NCBI GenBank assembly: GCA_001792535.1
Contig: MGGS01000004.1
Location: forward strand, 1 to 34,419
DNA length: 34,419 nucleotides
Source of the DNA: Candidatus Woesebacteria bacterium RIFCSPHIGHO2_02_FULL_42_20
GTDB lineage: Bacteria; Patescibacteriota; Microgenomatia; UBA8517
Direction: 5' to 3'
Positions 8,228 through 16,888 of the stretch are shown piece by piece; within the stretch, counting starts at the first letter, position 1, and every line of letters begins with the position of its first letter. The position numbers and the translations under genes were made by a program. The notes under the pieces are model-generated. The model worked only from the letters and a program-made list of their open reading frames with translations. It was not told where the DNA came from and ran no database searches.

Positions 8228-9094
8228 ATGACTGAAACCACAATAAGAAAGCTCATACCGGAATTTTTAGCTGACCTTGAAACTAAAAAGCGGTCTCCTT
8301 CAACCGTGATTGCCTACCGTGCAGATTTGCAGCAACTTGAAAAGTACTTGGAAACAAAAAACATCGCCTCGATTGCCCAAATTGCCTCCGGTGACCTCGC
8401 CACGTTCCGCGACTGGCTACTCGAAAAGAAATACACTCCAAAGTCAGCTTCCAGAAAATTAAACGCCTTAAAAACCTTTTTTAGGTGGGCTATCTCCGCT
8501 AATCACTTGACAAGCGACCCTTCCAAAGACGTCAGCCACCCCAAGATTGACCCTTCAAAACCAAAGTTTCTCTCCCCGCTTGAATACCGGGCGCTGCGGG
8601 ACATTGCGCGGGACGACCCGAGAATTTCTTCGATCATCGAAGTAATCCTGCAAACTGGTTTGCGAATTTCTGAAGTTGCCAATCTTAAAGTTGAACACGT
8701 ACAAGAAGAAGAAGTCCACATTGAAGCTTACGCCACTCAAGCGGAGCGAAAAGTGCCTTTGAACAAAGCAGCAAAACAAGCCTTGGACGCCTACATTAAA
8801 AACCATAGACCCGAAGCCGGTTCTCCACACGTATTTGTTAGCAAAAACGGCAAGCCACTGGCTACAAGAAATATCAGAGCGGCAATTGACAGGTTTTTCC
8901 AAAAAGCCGAAATCGCAGGCTATTCCGTCAACGACCTCCGGACAACATTCATAGTAGAAAATCTCAAAAGGGATGTTGACCTTGTACTTCTTTCTCAAGT
9001 CGCCGGCCACAAAAGATTGTCTACAACCGAGCGCTATTTGGAATTAGCCGGCGTCATAAGCCACGGCAAAAAACAAAAGCTCGAAGAACTTTAA
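8228..9094 (+). CDS. Tyrosine recombinase, Xer-like
   Basis: N-terminal SAM-like core-binding domain, ILQTGLRISEVANLK, NDLRTTFI, VAGHKRLSTTERYLEL. Confidence 0.9.
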   Translation: MTETTIRKLIPEFLADLETKKRSPSTVIAYRADLQQLEKYLETKNIASIAQIASGDLATFRDWLLEKKYTPKSASRKLNALKTFFRWAISANHLTSDPSKDVSHPKIDPSKPKFLSPLEYRALRDIARDDPRISSIIEVILQTGLRISEVANLKVEHVQEEEVHIEAYATQAERKVPLNKAAKQALDAYIKNHRPEAGSPHVFVSKNGKPLATRNIRAAIDRFFQKAEIAGYSVNDLRTTFIVENLKRDVDLVLLSQVAGHKRLSTTERYLELAGVISHGKKQKLEEL

Positions 9095-9095
9095 A

Positions 9096-9605
9096 CTATA
9101 CACTACCCCCAAAAGTTTTCTTCCGTTCAATTCTTCGCACAGCAGCTGCTATAGAAAACGGAGCTATGGCTACCTCATGTAGACTTTTATCCTGAGTTTT
9201 TCCGGGCACCCATTCACCTTCTACTAAAGTGGCTGCTCGACCGATAACTCCTTGAATATAAGCTGGCACATTTGCCATTCTCCAGCCCAAAGCTTCATCC
9301 GGTACGACCTGACCACTATCTTTCAATAATCCGATCACTTTATCAAAATGTTCTATTTCTTTCCTGTACCCAGGTTGTTTCTCGAACGGTATCTCGTCGC
9401 CTAATTTAAGTGCTGCATAAAATCCAGTCTCATGAGTTTGCAAAGACGCCCTTGTGTCATGAGTTCCAATTTGAAGGTCCGATACTGAGGCTGAGGTATC
9501 ATCAGGCGGTGGCAACGGACCTGGCCGGTTGGTTGGTTCCCACTGGGCACCCACACCTCTTAATTGGTTAAACATTTCTTCAAGGCCATCTACATGATCA
9601 GACAT
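9096..9605 (-). CDS. Hypothetical protein
   Basis: ORF from MSDHVDGLEEMFNQL; supplied start at 9632 lies inside the upstream tRNA so start moved to 9605. Confidence 0.55.
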   Translation of the reverse strand: MSDHVDGLEEMFNQLRGVGAQWEPTNRPGPLPPPDDTSASVSDLQIGTHDTRASLQTHETGFYAALKLGDEIPFEKQPGYRKEIEHFDKVIGLLKDSGQVVPDEALGWRMANVPAYIQGVIGRAATLVEGEWVPGKTQDKSLHEVAIAPFSIAAAVRRIERKKTFGGSV

Positions 9606-9608
9606 AAG

Positions 9609-9680
9609 TGCGCCCGCTTGGGATCGAACCAAGCACCTGTTGTTTATAAGACAACCGCTCTACCGATGAGCTACGGGCGC
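9609..9680 (-). tRNA. tRNA-Ile, anticodon TAT
   Basis: Acceptor GCGCCCG/CGGGCGC, D arm GCTC…GAGC, anticodon arm GTTGT-CTTATAA-ACAAC, T-loop TTCGATC. Confidence 0.93.
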
Positions 9681-9698
9681 CAACCAAACGTTATTATA

Positions 9699-12017
9699 TC
9701 AGAGCCTTGCCCTGCGGGCTATTTCGGCCTCGACCAAACGCATGTCCCGACCGTAGCGAAGTCTGCTCATCTCCTGAATGATTTTCTCCAGCTTTTTATT
9801 CCTGTTTTTGATTTTGTCCATAATATCGCTTGACAAGGCCATCGAAAACGGAGGCACAGGTTCATTCCCAACAATAGTCTTCATATAAACGTGGTACTTC
9901 TCGATATTGAGCAAATCGTCTTCGTTAAATACGGGCGTGAATTCATGAGACAAGTAATTCGCGTCAGTCACTCCGACTCTATAAGTGATTATCGACCCGA
10001 CGTTGCCGAAAATAGCATTTTTGACTTCTTCTTCGATCTGACCAATAAACTGATTGGCCACACAGAGATTGAGCCTATATTTTCTGGCTTCAGAAAGGAT
10101 CTGGGCAAAGTCGGGTGTGGCAAAATTTTGGAACTCGTCGACGTATAGATAAAAGTCGCGGCGCGCCTCTTCCGGAATGTCGCTCCTACTCATCGCCGCC
10201 ATCAAAATCCTCGGGACAAGAATTAAGCCCAAAAAACTGCTGTTCTCTTCCCCGAGCTCACCTTTGGAAAGGTTGATGAGCAATATTTTTCCCGTATCCA
10301 TGACCTCGCGGAAAGAAAACGAGGACTGGGATTGACCAATAATGTTTCTGATCATTTTATTGGTAACGAAGCGACCGAATTTGCTGGTAATGTAGTCGAG
10401 GACCTCTGACTTATGAAAGTCAGCCGTTTGAGCTATTTGATCCGTCCAGTATCTTCTGATGATAGGGTCCTGGACTTTAGGCAATAGCTCTTGGACGTAG
10501 CGAGGGTCAGTCAGGATGCGCATTACTTCGATAAACGTCGACCCTTCCTCATACATGACGGTAAGCATGGCGTTACGGACCGCATGTTCAAACCTGGGGC
10601 CCACAATACCGGTTTTATACGGGTCAAACAGTTTATACATCATGTTAATCACCGTCGTTGTCACAAAATGCTTCTGATCCTCTGTTTTGGCTTCCAGCAA
10701 ATTTAAGCCCATCGGCCGCTCAGAGTCACTGGGGCGAAAATAAATAACGTCTTCTGCGCGCTCCGGCGGCACCATGCCAAGCAGCTCCTCAACCGCGTCC
10801 CCGTGCGGATCAATAAAGCACAAGCCCTTGCCCATCTCAATATCCTGCAAAATGAGACTTTGCAGAAACTTTGACTTACCGGTACCGGTTTTCCCGATAA
10901 TATACATGTGCCTTTGACGGTCGGCGTCGGAAATATAAACCGGCCGTTTAATCCCTCTATAAGTTGAAAGTCCTAAATAAAGCCCTTCGTCGGGAATTTC
11001 GGCCGGAGCGGGAGCACTTTTGGCATTGAGCCAATAAATGTGCGGCGTGGTTATCTGCTTATTGGGAAAATGAAAGATGGTCGCCAGCTCCTCGGAATTC
11101 AAGACCGAAATTCTATTCCCAAACAAATGAAACATCGGGTGGTAGCGATATAAAAAGTCGTTGACAAATGCCCCCTTATTTTTAACTTTGCGGCTACCGA
11201 AGCCGTTTGTATCCGAGCTGAATTGCTCAAAAGTACTTTTGATATTCGTCAGGTGAAGCTCGGACTGTGTTTGTGTTTGGGCTACGACAACTATCCTAAC
11301 AATCGCCTCAAATCCCGGTTTACTTACTTTGTTTTCCACGGCCTCCAAGGTCTTTGCGCCGACCGAAAAACTGGCTTTATTGGGATCCGACTCACTTTTT
11401 TTAGTAGAGGAAATAAAGCCTCGGCCTGATTTTTGCCAACTGGAATCCGCAGGAGAAATAACAACCTGAATCGCGGCCGCTTCATCTTCTCCCATCTTTG
11501 CCAACGCCGAAGTCAAAGACGACAACGGGTCAACAGGCAAATCTCTAAAAACTTTAATCGGATAGAAGTTGTCCTTTTTCAGTTGCAAACTCGCATAACT
11601 GACGTGGCCTTCTTCTTTGAAGATATTATACTCTTCCACTTCAACAATCTCGGCATCCGGATATGCTCCGTGAATCTGTTTTTCGATCAAATCCCTGTAT
11701 TTATTTGGTGTCCAGACATAAAACCGGATGTCTTCGTTTTTGGCAACGACCTCGAAAGAAATTCCCGGTTGGAACGAAAACCTTTGTTTCCATCCACCTT
11801 TTTTAATCGAATAGAGAGACGCAAATAGCTGGTCCATGGCGTCAATTTTTATCTCATTGTTGCGGGGAACGCGGACTAATAGAAGCGCTGAGTCAATCGA
11901 CGTTTCCTCCCTCCCGCGCCATCTGAAAAACGTAAAGCCAATAAAGGCGAGGACAACAAGCCCAAAAAATACAAGCGTCGCTGCAACTAATATAATAAAA
12001 GCGGTTTCCAGATTCAT
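9699..12017 (-). CDS. VirD4/TraD-like (HerA superfamily) DNA-translocation ATPase with N-terminal TM
   Basis: IIGKTGTGKSKFLQSLILQDIEMGKGLCFIDPHGD Walker A; FYLYVDEFQNFATPDFAQILSEARKYRLNLCVANQF Walker B. Confidence 0.85.
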   Translation of the reverse strand: MNLETAFIILVAATLVFFGLVVLAFIGFTFFRWRGREETSIDSALLLVRVPRNNEIKIDAMDQLFASLYSIKKGGWKQRFSFQPGISFEVVAKNEDIRFYVWTPNKYRDLIEKQIHGAYPDAEIVEVEEYNIFKEEGHVSYASLQLKKDNFYPIKVFRDLPVDPLSSLTSALAKMGEDEAAAIQVVISPADSSWQKSGRGFISSTKKSESDPNKASFSVGAKTLEAVENKVSKPGFEAIVRIVVVAQTQTQSELHLTNIKSTFEQFSSDTNGFGSRKVKNKGAFVNDFLYRYHPMFHLFGNRISVLNSEELATIFHFPNKQITTPHIYWLNAKSAPAPAEIPDEGLYLGLSTYRGIKRPVYISDADRQRHMYIIGKTGTGKSKFLQSLILQDIEMGKGLCFIDPHGDAVEELLGMVPPERAEDVIYFRPSDSERPMGLNLLEAKTEDQKHFVTTTVINMMYKLFDPYKTGIVGPRFEHAVRNAMLTVMYEEGSTFIEVMRILTDPRYVQELLPKVQDPIIRRYWTDQIAQTADFHKSEVLDYITSKFGRFVTNKMIRNIIGQSQSSFSFREVMDTGKILLINLSKGELGEENSSFLGLILVPRILMAAMSRSDIPEEARRDFYLYVDEFQNFATPDFAQILSEARKYRLNLCVANQFIGQIEEEVKNAIFGNVGSIITYRVGVTDANYLSHEFTPVFNEDDLLNIEKYHVYMKTIVGNEPVPPFSMALSSDIMDKIKNRNKKLEKIIQEMSRLRYGRDMRLVEAEIARRARL

Positions 12018-12376
12018 TGTTTATTGCTTGTCCCTATTATAATTCTCTTTCCTAAGTAGATTGCCTTTTTAGCCATTCTTAACCAGAAATTTGCAAACCA
12101 GGTCAAAGGATTTTCAATCGGTCCCTTGGCTTCCTCCTCCAAGGTTTTCTCATCTTGCGGAATTGCAAATACGGGCGTGTCGTCGGCTGGCTGAGTGTAA
12201 GTTGTGTCATCTGAGGGTTGCTGTTGCTGTGGTTGGGGTTGCGCCCCTTGAGAAGGCTGCTCGGAAACCACCGGTTGTTCCACAGAAGCTTCGGCTTGAG
12301 ACTCTGCCGGTTTGATAACCTCCTGTTGCCCACTCTCTACTGGTTTGGTATCTTCCTTAACCTCTGGTGTCGCCAT
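12014..12376 (-). CDS. Hypothetical Pro/Gln/Glu-rich protein coupled to the ATPase
   Basis: Overlaps next gene by 4 nt (ATGA); low-complexity N-terminus then conserved-looking ENPLTWFANFWLRMAKKAIYLGKRI. Confidence 0.65.
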   Translation of the reverse strand: MATPEVKEDTKPVESGQQEVIKPAESQAEASVEQPVVSEQPSQGAQPQPQQQQPSDDTTYTQPADDTPVFAIPQDEKTLEEEAKGPIENPLTWFANFWLRMAKKAIYLGKRIIIGTSNKQ

Positions 12377-12385
12377 ACCAACATA

Positions 12386-12394
12386 ATTCTACCA
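12386..12394 (-). promoter_or_regulatory. Putative extended -10 element
   Basis: TGGTAGAAT on minus strand, 9 nt before ATG at 12376. Confidence 0.4.
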
Positions 12395-12402
12395 CCAAAA
12401 GC

Positions 12403-12948
12403 TCACTTTTTTACAGGAGTCCAAGGCTCATCTTTAACACCAACCTTAAAATTCGCTTCTCTTGCGGCCACAAAAAGATAATCACTAAGCCTGTTTAAGT
12501 ATTTCAGAACACCCGAAGATATCGGCATAAATCTGGACAACCTGACCACTTCCCTTTCAGTTCTCCTGGAAACACTTCTTGCTACGTGGAGGTTAGCAGC
12601 CACCAGGCTTCCCCCGGGAAGAACAAAATTGGCCAAAGGCGGCAAACTTCCCTCGATCCTATCTATTTCGCGTTCAAGTTTTTTAGTTTTAACAGAAGAA
12701 AACTTTAACTTGGAACCAGCTAATATTGAACCGATTCGAAGCAAATTTGACTGAATTTCTTTTACTTTTATTTTGGTTTCGGGATCCTCCAATAAAGCCG
12801 TTACCAACCCCAAATGGCTATTGAGCTCATCGACGCTGCCGATCGCGGTAATCCTTGCGGAATCCTTGGCTACTGGGCTATCTTGTTTGTTTTGGGGATC
12901 ATACAAACTCGTCTTACCCTTATCCCCCCGTCTTGTATAGATAACCAT
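12403..12948 (-). CDS. Cob(I)alamin adenosyltransferase, PduO type
   Basis: YTRRGDKGKTSLYD, GSVDELNSHLGL, FVLPGGSLVAANLHVARSVSRRTERE, YLNRLSDYLFVAAREAN. Confidence 0.92.
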   Translation of the reverse strand: MVIYTRRGDKGKTSLYDPQNKQDSPVAKDSARITAIGSVDELNSHLGLVTALLEDPETKIKVKEIQSNLLRIGSILAGSKLKFSSVKTKKLEREIDRIEGSLPPLANFVLPGGSLVAANLHVARSVSRRTEREVVRLSRFMPISSGVLKYLNRLSDYLFVAAREANFKVGVKDEPWTPVKK

Positions 12949-12961
12949 ATTCCAACTCTAC

Positions 12962-13336
12962 TTAGTAAACTACGACACCCGGGATTTTGGAGAAGTGTTT
13001 TTTGTTGATGGTCAGAACAGTTCCGCCCAAAGAAAATGCTGTGGCGGCAATTATGCAATCTGCAGCTTCGATATCTTTTGTCTGATCTCTATAAATTTCA
13101 GCGGCTCTTTTGGCAATATCCCAGCTAAGATCTACTTGTTGGAAATATTTTTTGAAATTATTAATTTTCTTTTCAACATTACTTCGTCTTGAACTTGAAC
13201 CCAAGAAGAGTTCAAACACAACTATCGTAGGCAAGAAAAGTTTAGAGTCAGAATCTACACTTTCAAAAAACTCGTCCCACTTTTTTCCTCCTCTAAGCTT
13301 GTCAATAAGTATCGAGGTGTCTATTATAATGTTCAT
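12962..13336 (-). CDS. PIN-domain toxin, VapC-like
   Basis: MNIIIDTSILIDKLRGG … IEAADCIIAATAFSLGGTVLTINKKHFSKIPGV. Confidence 0.88.
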   Translation of the reverse strand: MNIIIDTSILIDKLRGGKKWDEFFESVDSDSKLFLPTIVVFELFLGSSSRRSNVEKKINNFKKYFQQVDLSWDIAKRAAEIYRDQTKDIEAADCIIAATAFSLGGTVLTINKKHFSKIPGVVVY

Positions 13337-13602
13337 TAATACCTGCTTGCCCTAGCTAGCCAAGTTTTAGATTTCCTACCCCTTAACGGGCTTTTACTCA
13401 AGTCATAATCCTTTAAAATCCCATGAGCGGCATCCATTGCTATTTTAAGCCCTTTCCAATCTACTTTTGTTTTTCTCGGCACTATGGCAGCAACAAGCTT
13501 CCTGTCTTTTTCAACCAAAACTTGATCGCCCAAAGCGACTTTCTCCAAAAGCTCAAAAAAGTTATTTCTGGCGTGAGTTGCTGACACTCTAATTGTCTGC
13601 AT
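13336..13602 (-). CDS. Phd/YefM-type antitoxin
   Basis: MQTIRVSATHARNNFFELLEKVALGDQVLVEKDRKLVAAIVP; overlaps toxin start. Confidence 0.85.
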   Translation of the reverse strand: MQTIRVSATHARNNFFELLEKVALGDQVLVEKDRKLVAAIVPRKTKVDWKGLKIAMDAAHGILKDYDLSKSPLRGRKSKTWLARASRY

Positions 13603-13610
13603 ACACCTAA

Positions 13611-13637
13611 TTTATACGGATATGTACATCTTGTCAA
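13611..13637 (-). promoter_or_regulatory. Putative promoter of Phd/VapC module
   Basis: Minus-strand TTGACA (13637-13632), 15-nt spacer, TATAAA (13616-13611), 8 nt before ATG; ATGTACAT palindrome in the spacer. Confidence 0.5.
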
Positions 13638-13659
13638 TAGAAGCCCTGAGAAAATAGCC

Positions 13660-13747
13660 GATGGAACCGACACGAGGTCAGAACGACCCCGATGCGAAAT
13701 CGGGGGCTCTGCTAGGCAGAACTGTTCGCCTTCGGGCCAGTTCCATC
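13660..13747. other. Structured intergenic element (candidate ncRNA, strand unresolved)
   Basis: Perfect 8-bp closing stem GATGGAAC/GTTCCATC (13660-13667 with 13740-13747) enclosing several hairpins including CCCCGAT-GCGAA-ATCGGGG (13687-13705). Confidence 0.55.
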
Positions 13748-13779
13748 TTCGCGGTATTTAGGAAAAATAAACACCATAT

Positions 13780-16242
13780 TTAACACTCCGAATAACCACA
13801 ACCATAACATTTTTTGCAACCTTCCTCAAAAACCAGTGAACCCTCTCCACAGCTGGGACAAAAGTCCTTGTGTTTAAACAAAGCCGGCTGATTATTTTGT
13901 GGGTGACCATTGGAGCTACCTGATAAAGTTAACTGTAACAACGCTTCTGTCGCTTTTTGCTGTGCAATCTCATCTTTTTGCACTGCATAGCCGGATAGCC
14001 CAAAGTGCATACTAATCGCCTTGGCTACCGCATCAGGAAGAGAGCGAACACGATTATGTCCAAAACCTACGGAGTTACCCCCGCCAATTCCCCGGAGTTG
14101 GTCGACTAGCTCACGGGCCCGCTCCAAAGCTGGTAAATGATTTCCGAATCGCAGTGTAGTCGAAATCACTCTGCCCAATGCTTCCGCCATAGCCGCCACT
14201 TCGCTTCCCGCCTTACCAATGGCAATAAATACTTCCAAAGGGTTGCCGTCAGCGTCGTGATTAACAGTGATAAAAGCATTCCCTATCGGAGTCGCAAGTT
14301 TATACGTCGCGCCATCAACTCTGACGGGACGGGGTTTGATTACCGGCACATCCACCACCCCGTTGCCATTTGTCTTGGCAAGATCTGCTTTTTTATCATC
14401 CTTTACTCCGAGGTTCAAGACCTGGTCACCTCTGCAGCCGTCACGAAAAACAGTAATTCCCTGGCAATCAGTATTCCAGGCAAACATATAAGCCTTTTGT
14501 ATGTCTTCTACAGTGGCCTCGTGAGGAAGGTTTATTGTTTTGCTAACGGCGTTGTCCGTGTACTTTTGGAAAGCGGCCTGTGTCTTTACATGCCAATCGG
14601 GGTGAATTTCGTGAGCGGTACCAAAAACCCGTTTGACATCCTCCGGTACCCCCTCTACGTCACGCACGGTTCCGCGCTCGGCAACCTTTTTCATCAGCTC
14701 CTCGCTATAGAATCCACGTCCCTTGGCCACCTCTTCAAAAAGCGGATTGATAAAATTCAAAGTCCTGTTTTCACTTTTGACAATATGCTGATATGCAATC
14801 GCGAAAAGCGGCTCTATTCCACCCGACGCGTCGGCAAGTATTCCGATCGAACCGGTCGGCGCGATCGTCGTTACCGTAGAGTTTCTGATTTTCTTTCCCT
14901 TTGCATAAATGCTTTTGGCCCACAAAGGAAAAGCTCCCCGTTCCTCGGCAAGCTGCTGGGAAGCCTTGTGGCCCTCCTTATTTACAAACCCCATAACCTC
15001 CTCAGCCAAGCTAAGCGCTTCTTCGCTGTCGTAGGAAATTCCGAGTCTAATCAACATATCCGCCCAGCCGCCCACTCCAAGGCCAATTCTTCTGATACTG
15101 CTTACCGTTTCCCTGATTTGCGGAAGCGGAAAGGGATTCATTTCGATGACACCATCCAAGAGCCTGACTGATAGATGAACAGTTTTTCTAAGCTTCTCCC
15201 AATCCACCCCTGCTTGCCCTGAGCCAGTCGAACGGGTTACAAAATACTTCAAAAAAATACTTCCAAGATTGCAGGCATCAAACGGATAAAGTGGTTGCTC
15301 ACCACAAGGGTTAGTACTCTCAATTTCCCAGCCCTTGCCGCGAATCGGGTTTGCGCTGCCTTTATTAATTCTGTCAATAAAAATTAGACCCGGGTCCCCT
15401 GTGCGCCAAGCACCTTGTGCGATTTCATCCCAGACTTTCTTACTGGAAAGTTTACCGACAACTTTTTTAGTATGCGGAGCTATCAGTTCATATTCCTCAT
15501 CCTTTTCCAGAGCTCCCATAAAGCGGTCCGTAACAGCCACGGAAATATTAAAGTTTGTTATCCCTCCATCCTCTTTGCAATGAATGAACTCCATTATGTC
15601 GGGATGGTCAACCCGCAAAATTCCCATATTTGCCCCCCTTCGCATGCCACCCTGTTTTATCTGCTGTGTTGCCTCATTGTAAACTTTTAGAAAAGATACC
15701 GGGCCGGAAGCTACACCCATTGTAGACTTTACCGTTGAGCCTTTTGGTCTAAGTCTGCTAAACGAAAAACCCGTACCTCCACCGCTTTGATGCACCACCG
15801 CTTGATATTTGACCCCGTCAAAGATGCCTTCCAGCGAGTCTTCGACTGGCAGGACATAGCAAGCACTATATTGCAGCTTATTTCCTTTACCCGCATTCAT
15901 CAAGGTCGGGGAGTTGGGAAGAAACTCTCTGGTATTCATTAGCAGATAATATTTTTTCGCCAATTCAATAACTTGAGGGCGATTTTTGCCGAATTTAACT
16001 TCTGATCTGGCAATTTCCCAAGAAACTCTCCAACACATCTCCCGAACGGTCTCAATCGAATTCCCGCTATCGTCTTTGAGAAAATACCGTTCCCCAAGCA
16101 CCCGGACGGCCTGCTGGGACCACTCATTATCGGGTAGGTCGGCAGGAACCATAGGCCGCTTTCCGGCAAGCTTCTCCACCCGGCCTGTCATTTCGTCATA
16201 GGACAGCTTGTCCCAATCTATTTTTGCTTTGATTTTAGCCAT
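13780..16242 (-). CDS. nrdJ: Adenosylcobalamin-dependent (class II) ribonucleoside-diphosphate reductase
   Basis: HQSGGGTGFSFSRLRPKG, STNPCGEQPLYPFDACNLGSI, C-terminal zinc motif CPSCGEGSLVFEEGCKKCYGCGYSEC. Confidence 0.95.
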   Translation of the reverse strand: MAKIKAKIDWDKLSYDEMTGRVEKLAGKRPMVPADLPDNEWSQQAVRVLGERYFLKDDSGNSIETVREMCWRVSWEIARSEVKFGKNRPQVIELAKKYYLLMNTREFLPNSPTLMNAGKGNKLQYSACYVLPVEDSLEGIFDGVKYQAVVHQSGGGTGFSFSRLRPKGSTVKSTMGVASGPVSFLKVYNEATQQIKQGGMRRGANMGILRVDHPDIMEFIHCKEDGGITNFNISVAVTDRFMGALEKDEEYELIAPHTKKVVGKLSSKKVWDEIAQGAWRTGDPGLIFIDRINKGSANPIRGKGWEIESTNPCGEQPLYPFDACNLGSIFLKYFVTRSTGSGQAGVDWEKLRKTVHLSVRLLDGVIEMNPFPLPQIRETVSSIRRIGLGVGGWADMLIRLGISYDSEEALSLAEEVMGFVNKEGHKASQQLAEERGAFPLWAKSIYAKGKKIRNSTVTTIAPTGSIGILADASGGIEPLFAIAYQHIVKSENRTLNFINPLFEEVAKGRGFYSEELMKKVAERGTVRDVEGVPEDVKRVFGTAHEIHPDWHVKTQAAFQKYTDNAVSKTINLPHEATVEDIQKAYMFAWNTDCQGITVFRDGCRGDQVLNLGVKDDKKADLAKTNGNGVVDVPVIKPRPVRVDGATYKLATPIGNAFITVNHDADGNPLEVFIAIGKAGSEVAAMAEALGRVISTTLRFGNHLPALERARELVDQLRGIGGGNSVGFGHNRVRSLPDAVAKAISMHFGLSGYAVQKDEIAQQKATEALLQLTLSGSSNGHPQNNQPALFKHKDFCPSCGEGSLVFEEGCKKCYGCGYSEC
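15213..15236 (-). repeat. Family B element in nrdJ
   Basis: Minus strand CCCGTTCGACTGGCTCAGGGCAAG. Confidence 0.6.
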
Positions 16243-16673
16243 ATTACTTTTTCAAAATCACCCAAATCACTAAACTCAAGATATACGCTTGCAAAGCGCA
16301 GCCACGCAACTTTGTCAATTTTTTTGAGCCTTCTTAGAACAGCGCTGCCAATCAGCTTCGACTGCACTTCTTGACTCTCCCTTTTAAAAACTTCGCGCTC
16401 TACCTGTTCCGCCAAATCGTCAACCAACTTTAAACCGACCGGTCGCTTCTCTATCGAGCGCATCACCCCCCGTTTTATCTTTTCCCTGTCAAAAGGCTCC
16501 CTGGTTCCGTCTTTTTTGATCACCCAAACACTGTTTCCCCGAACCCGCTCTAATGTCGTAAACCTCTTGGTGCACTTCAAACATTCTCTTCTGCGCCTTA
16601 TCGCCTTGCCATCCTCTACCACCCTTGATTCAAGAACCTGCGTCTTTTTAGTGTCACAAAAAGGACATTTCAT
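16218..16673 (-). CDS. nrdR: Transcriptional repressor NrdR
   Basis: MKCPFCDTKKTQVLESRVVEDGKAIRRRRECLKCTKRFTTLERV; overlaps nrdJ start. Confidence 0.95.
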   Translation of the reverse strand: MKCPFCDTKKTQVLESRVVEDGKAIRRRRECLKCTKRFTTLERVRGNSVWVIKKDGTREPFDREKIKRGVMRSIEKRPVGLKLVDDLAEQVEREVFKRESQEVQSKLIGSAVLRRLKKIDKVAWLRFASVYLEFSDLGDFEKVIWLKSKQK

Positions 16674-16713
16674 GTATGAAAACCACTAATACTAAGGATG
16701 GTGGCAACACTGA

Positions 16714-16742
16714 TAATTAAACACTACATCTGTACCTGTCAA
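16714..16742 (-). promoter_or_regulatory. Putative promoter of nrdR-nrdJ
   Basis: Minus-strand TTGACA (16742-16737), 17-nt spacer, TAATTA (16719-16714). Confidence 0.55.
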
Positions 16743-16888
16743 CTGGTAAGAAATAGTACAAAGGGCGTCATTTAATGCCTAACCCAAGCTCGACAAAAAT
16801 TGAGTCTTTGTTTTTACCGCAAACGGCGGCCGGAAATTACAAAAACGAAGTCACGGAAACGATCATTAAATTTGTCTTATATTTAACC

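Noticed and set aside
9564-9833. ORF spanning tRNA-Ile
   Set aside because: Covers the tRNA and is antisense to neighbouring genes.
13660-13747. Cobalamin riboswitch controlling nrdJ
   Set aside because: No B12 box and the element lies downstream of nrdJ, not in its leader.
13660-13747. 4.5S/SRP RNA or simple rho-independent terminator
   Set aside because: GGTCAG-like string present but no matching SRP domain IV partner; no U-tract after the stem on either strand.
14137-15171. 344-aa plus-strand ORF antisense to nrdJ
   Set aside because: Long but composition typical of an antisense shadow frame; nrdJ is clearly coding.
16674-16760. NrdR boxes upstream of nrdR
   Set aside because: Only vague similarity to the consensus; a promoter can be supported but not paired NrdR boxes.
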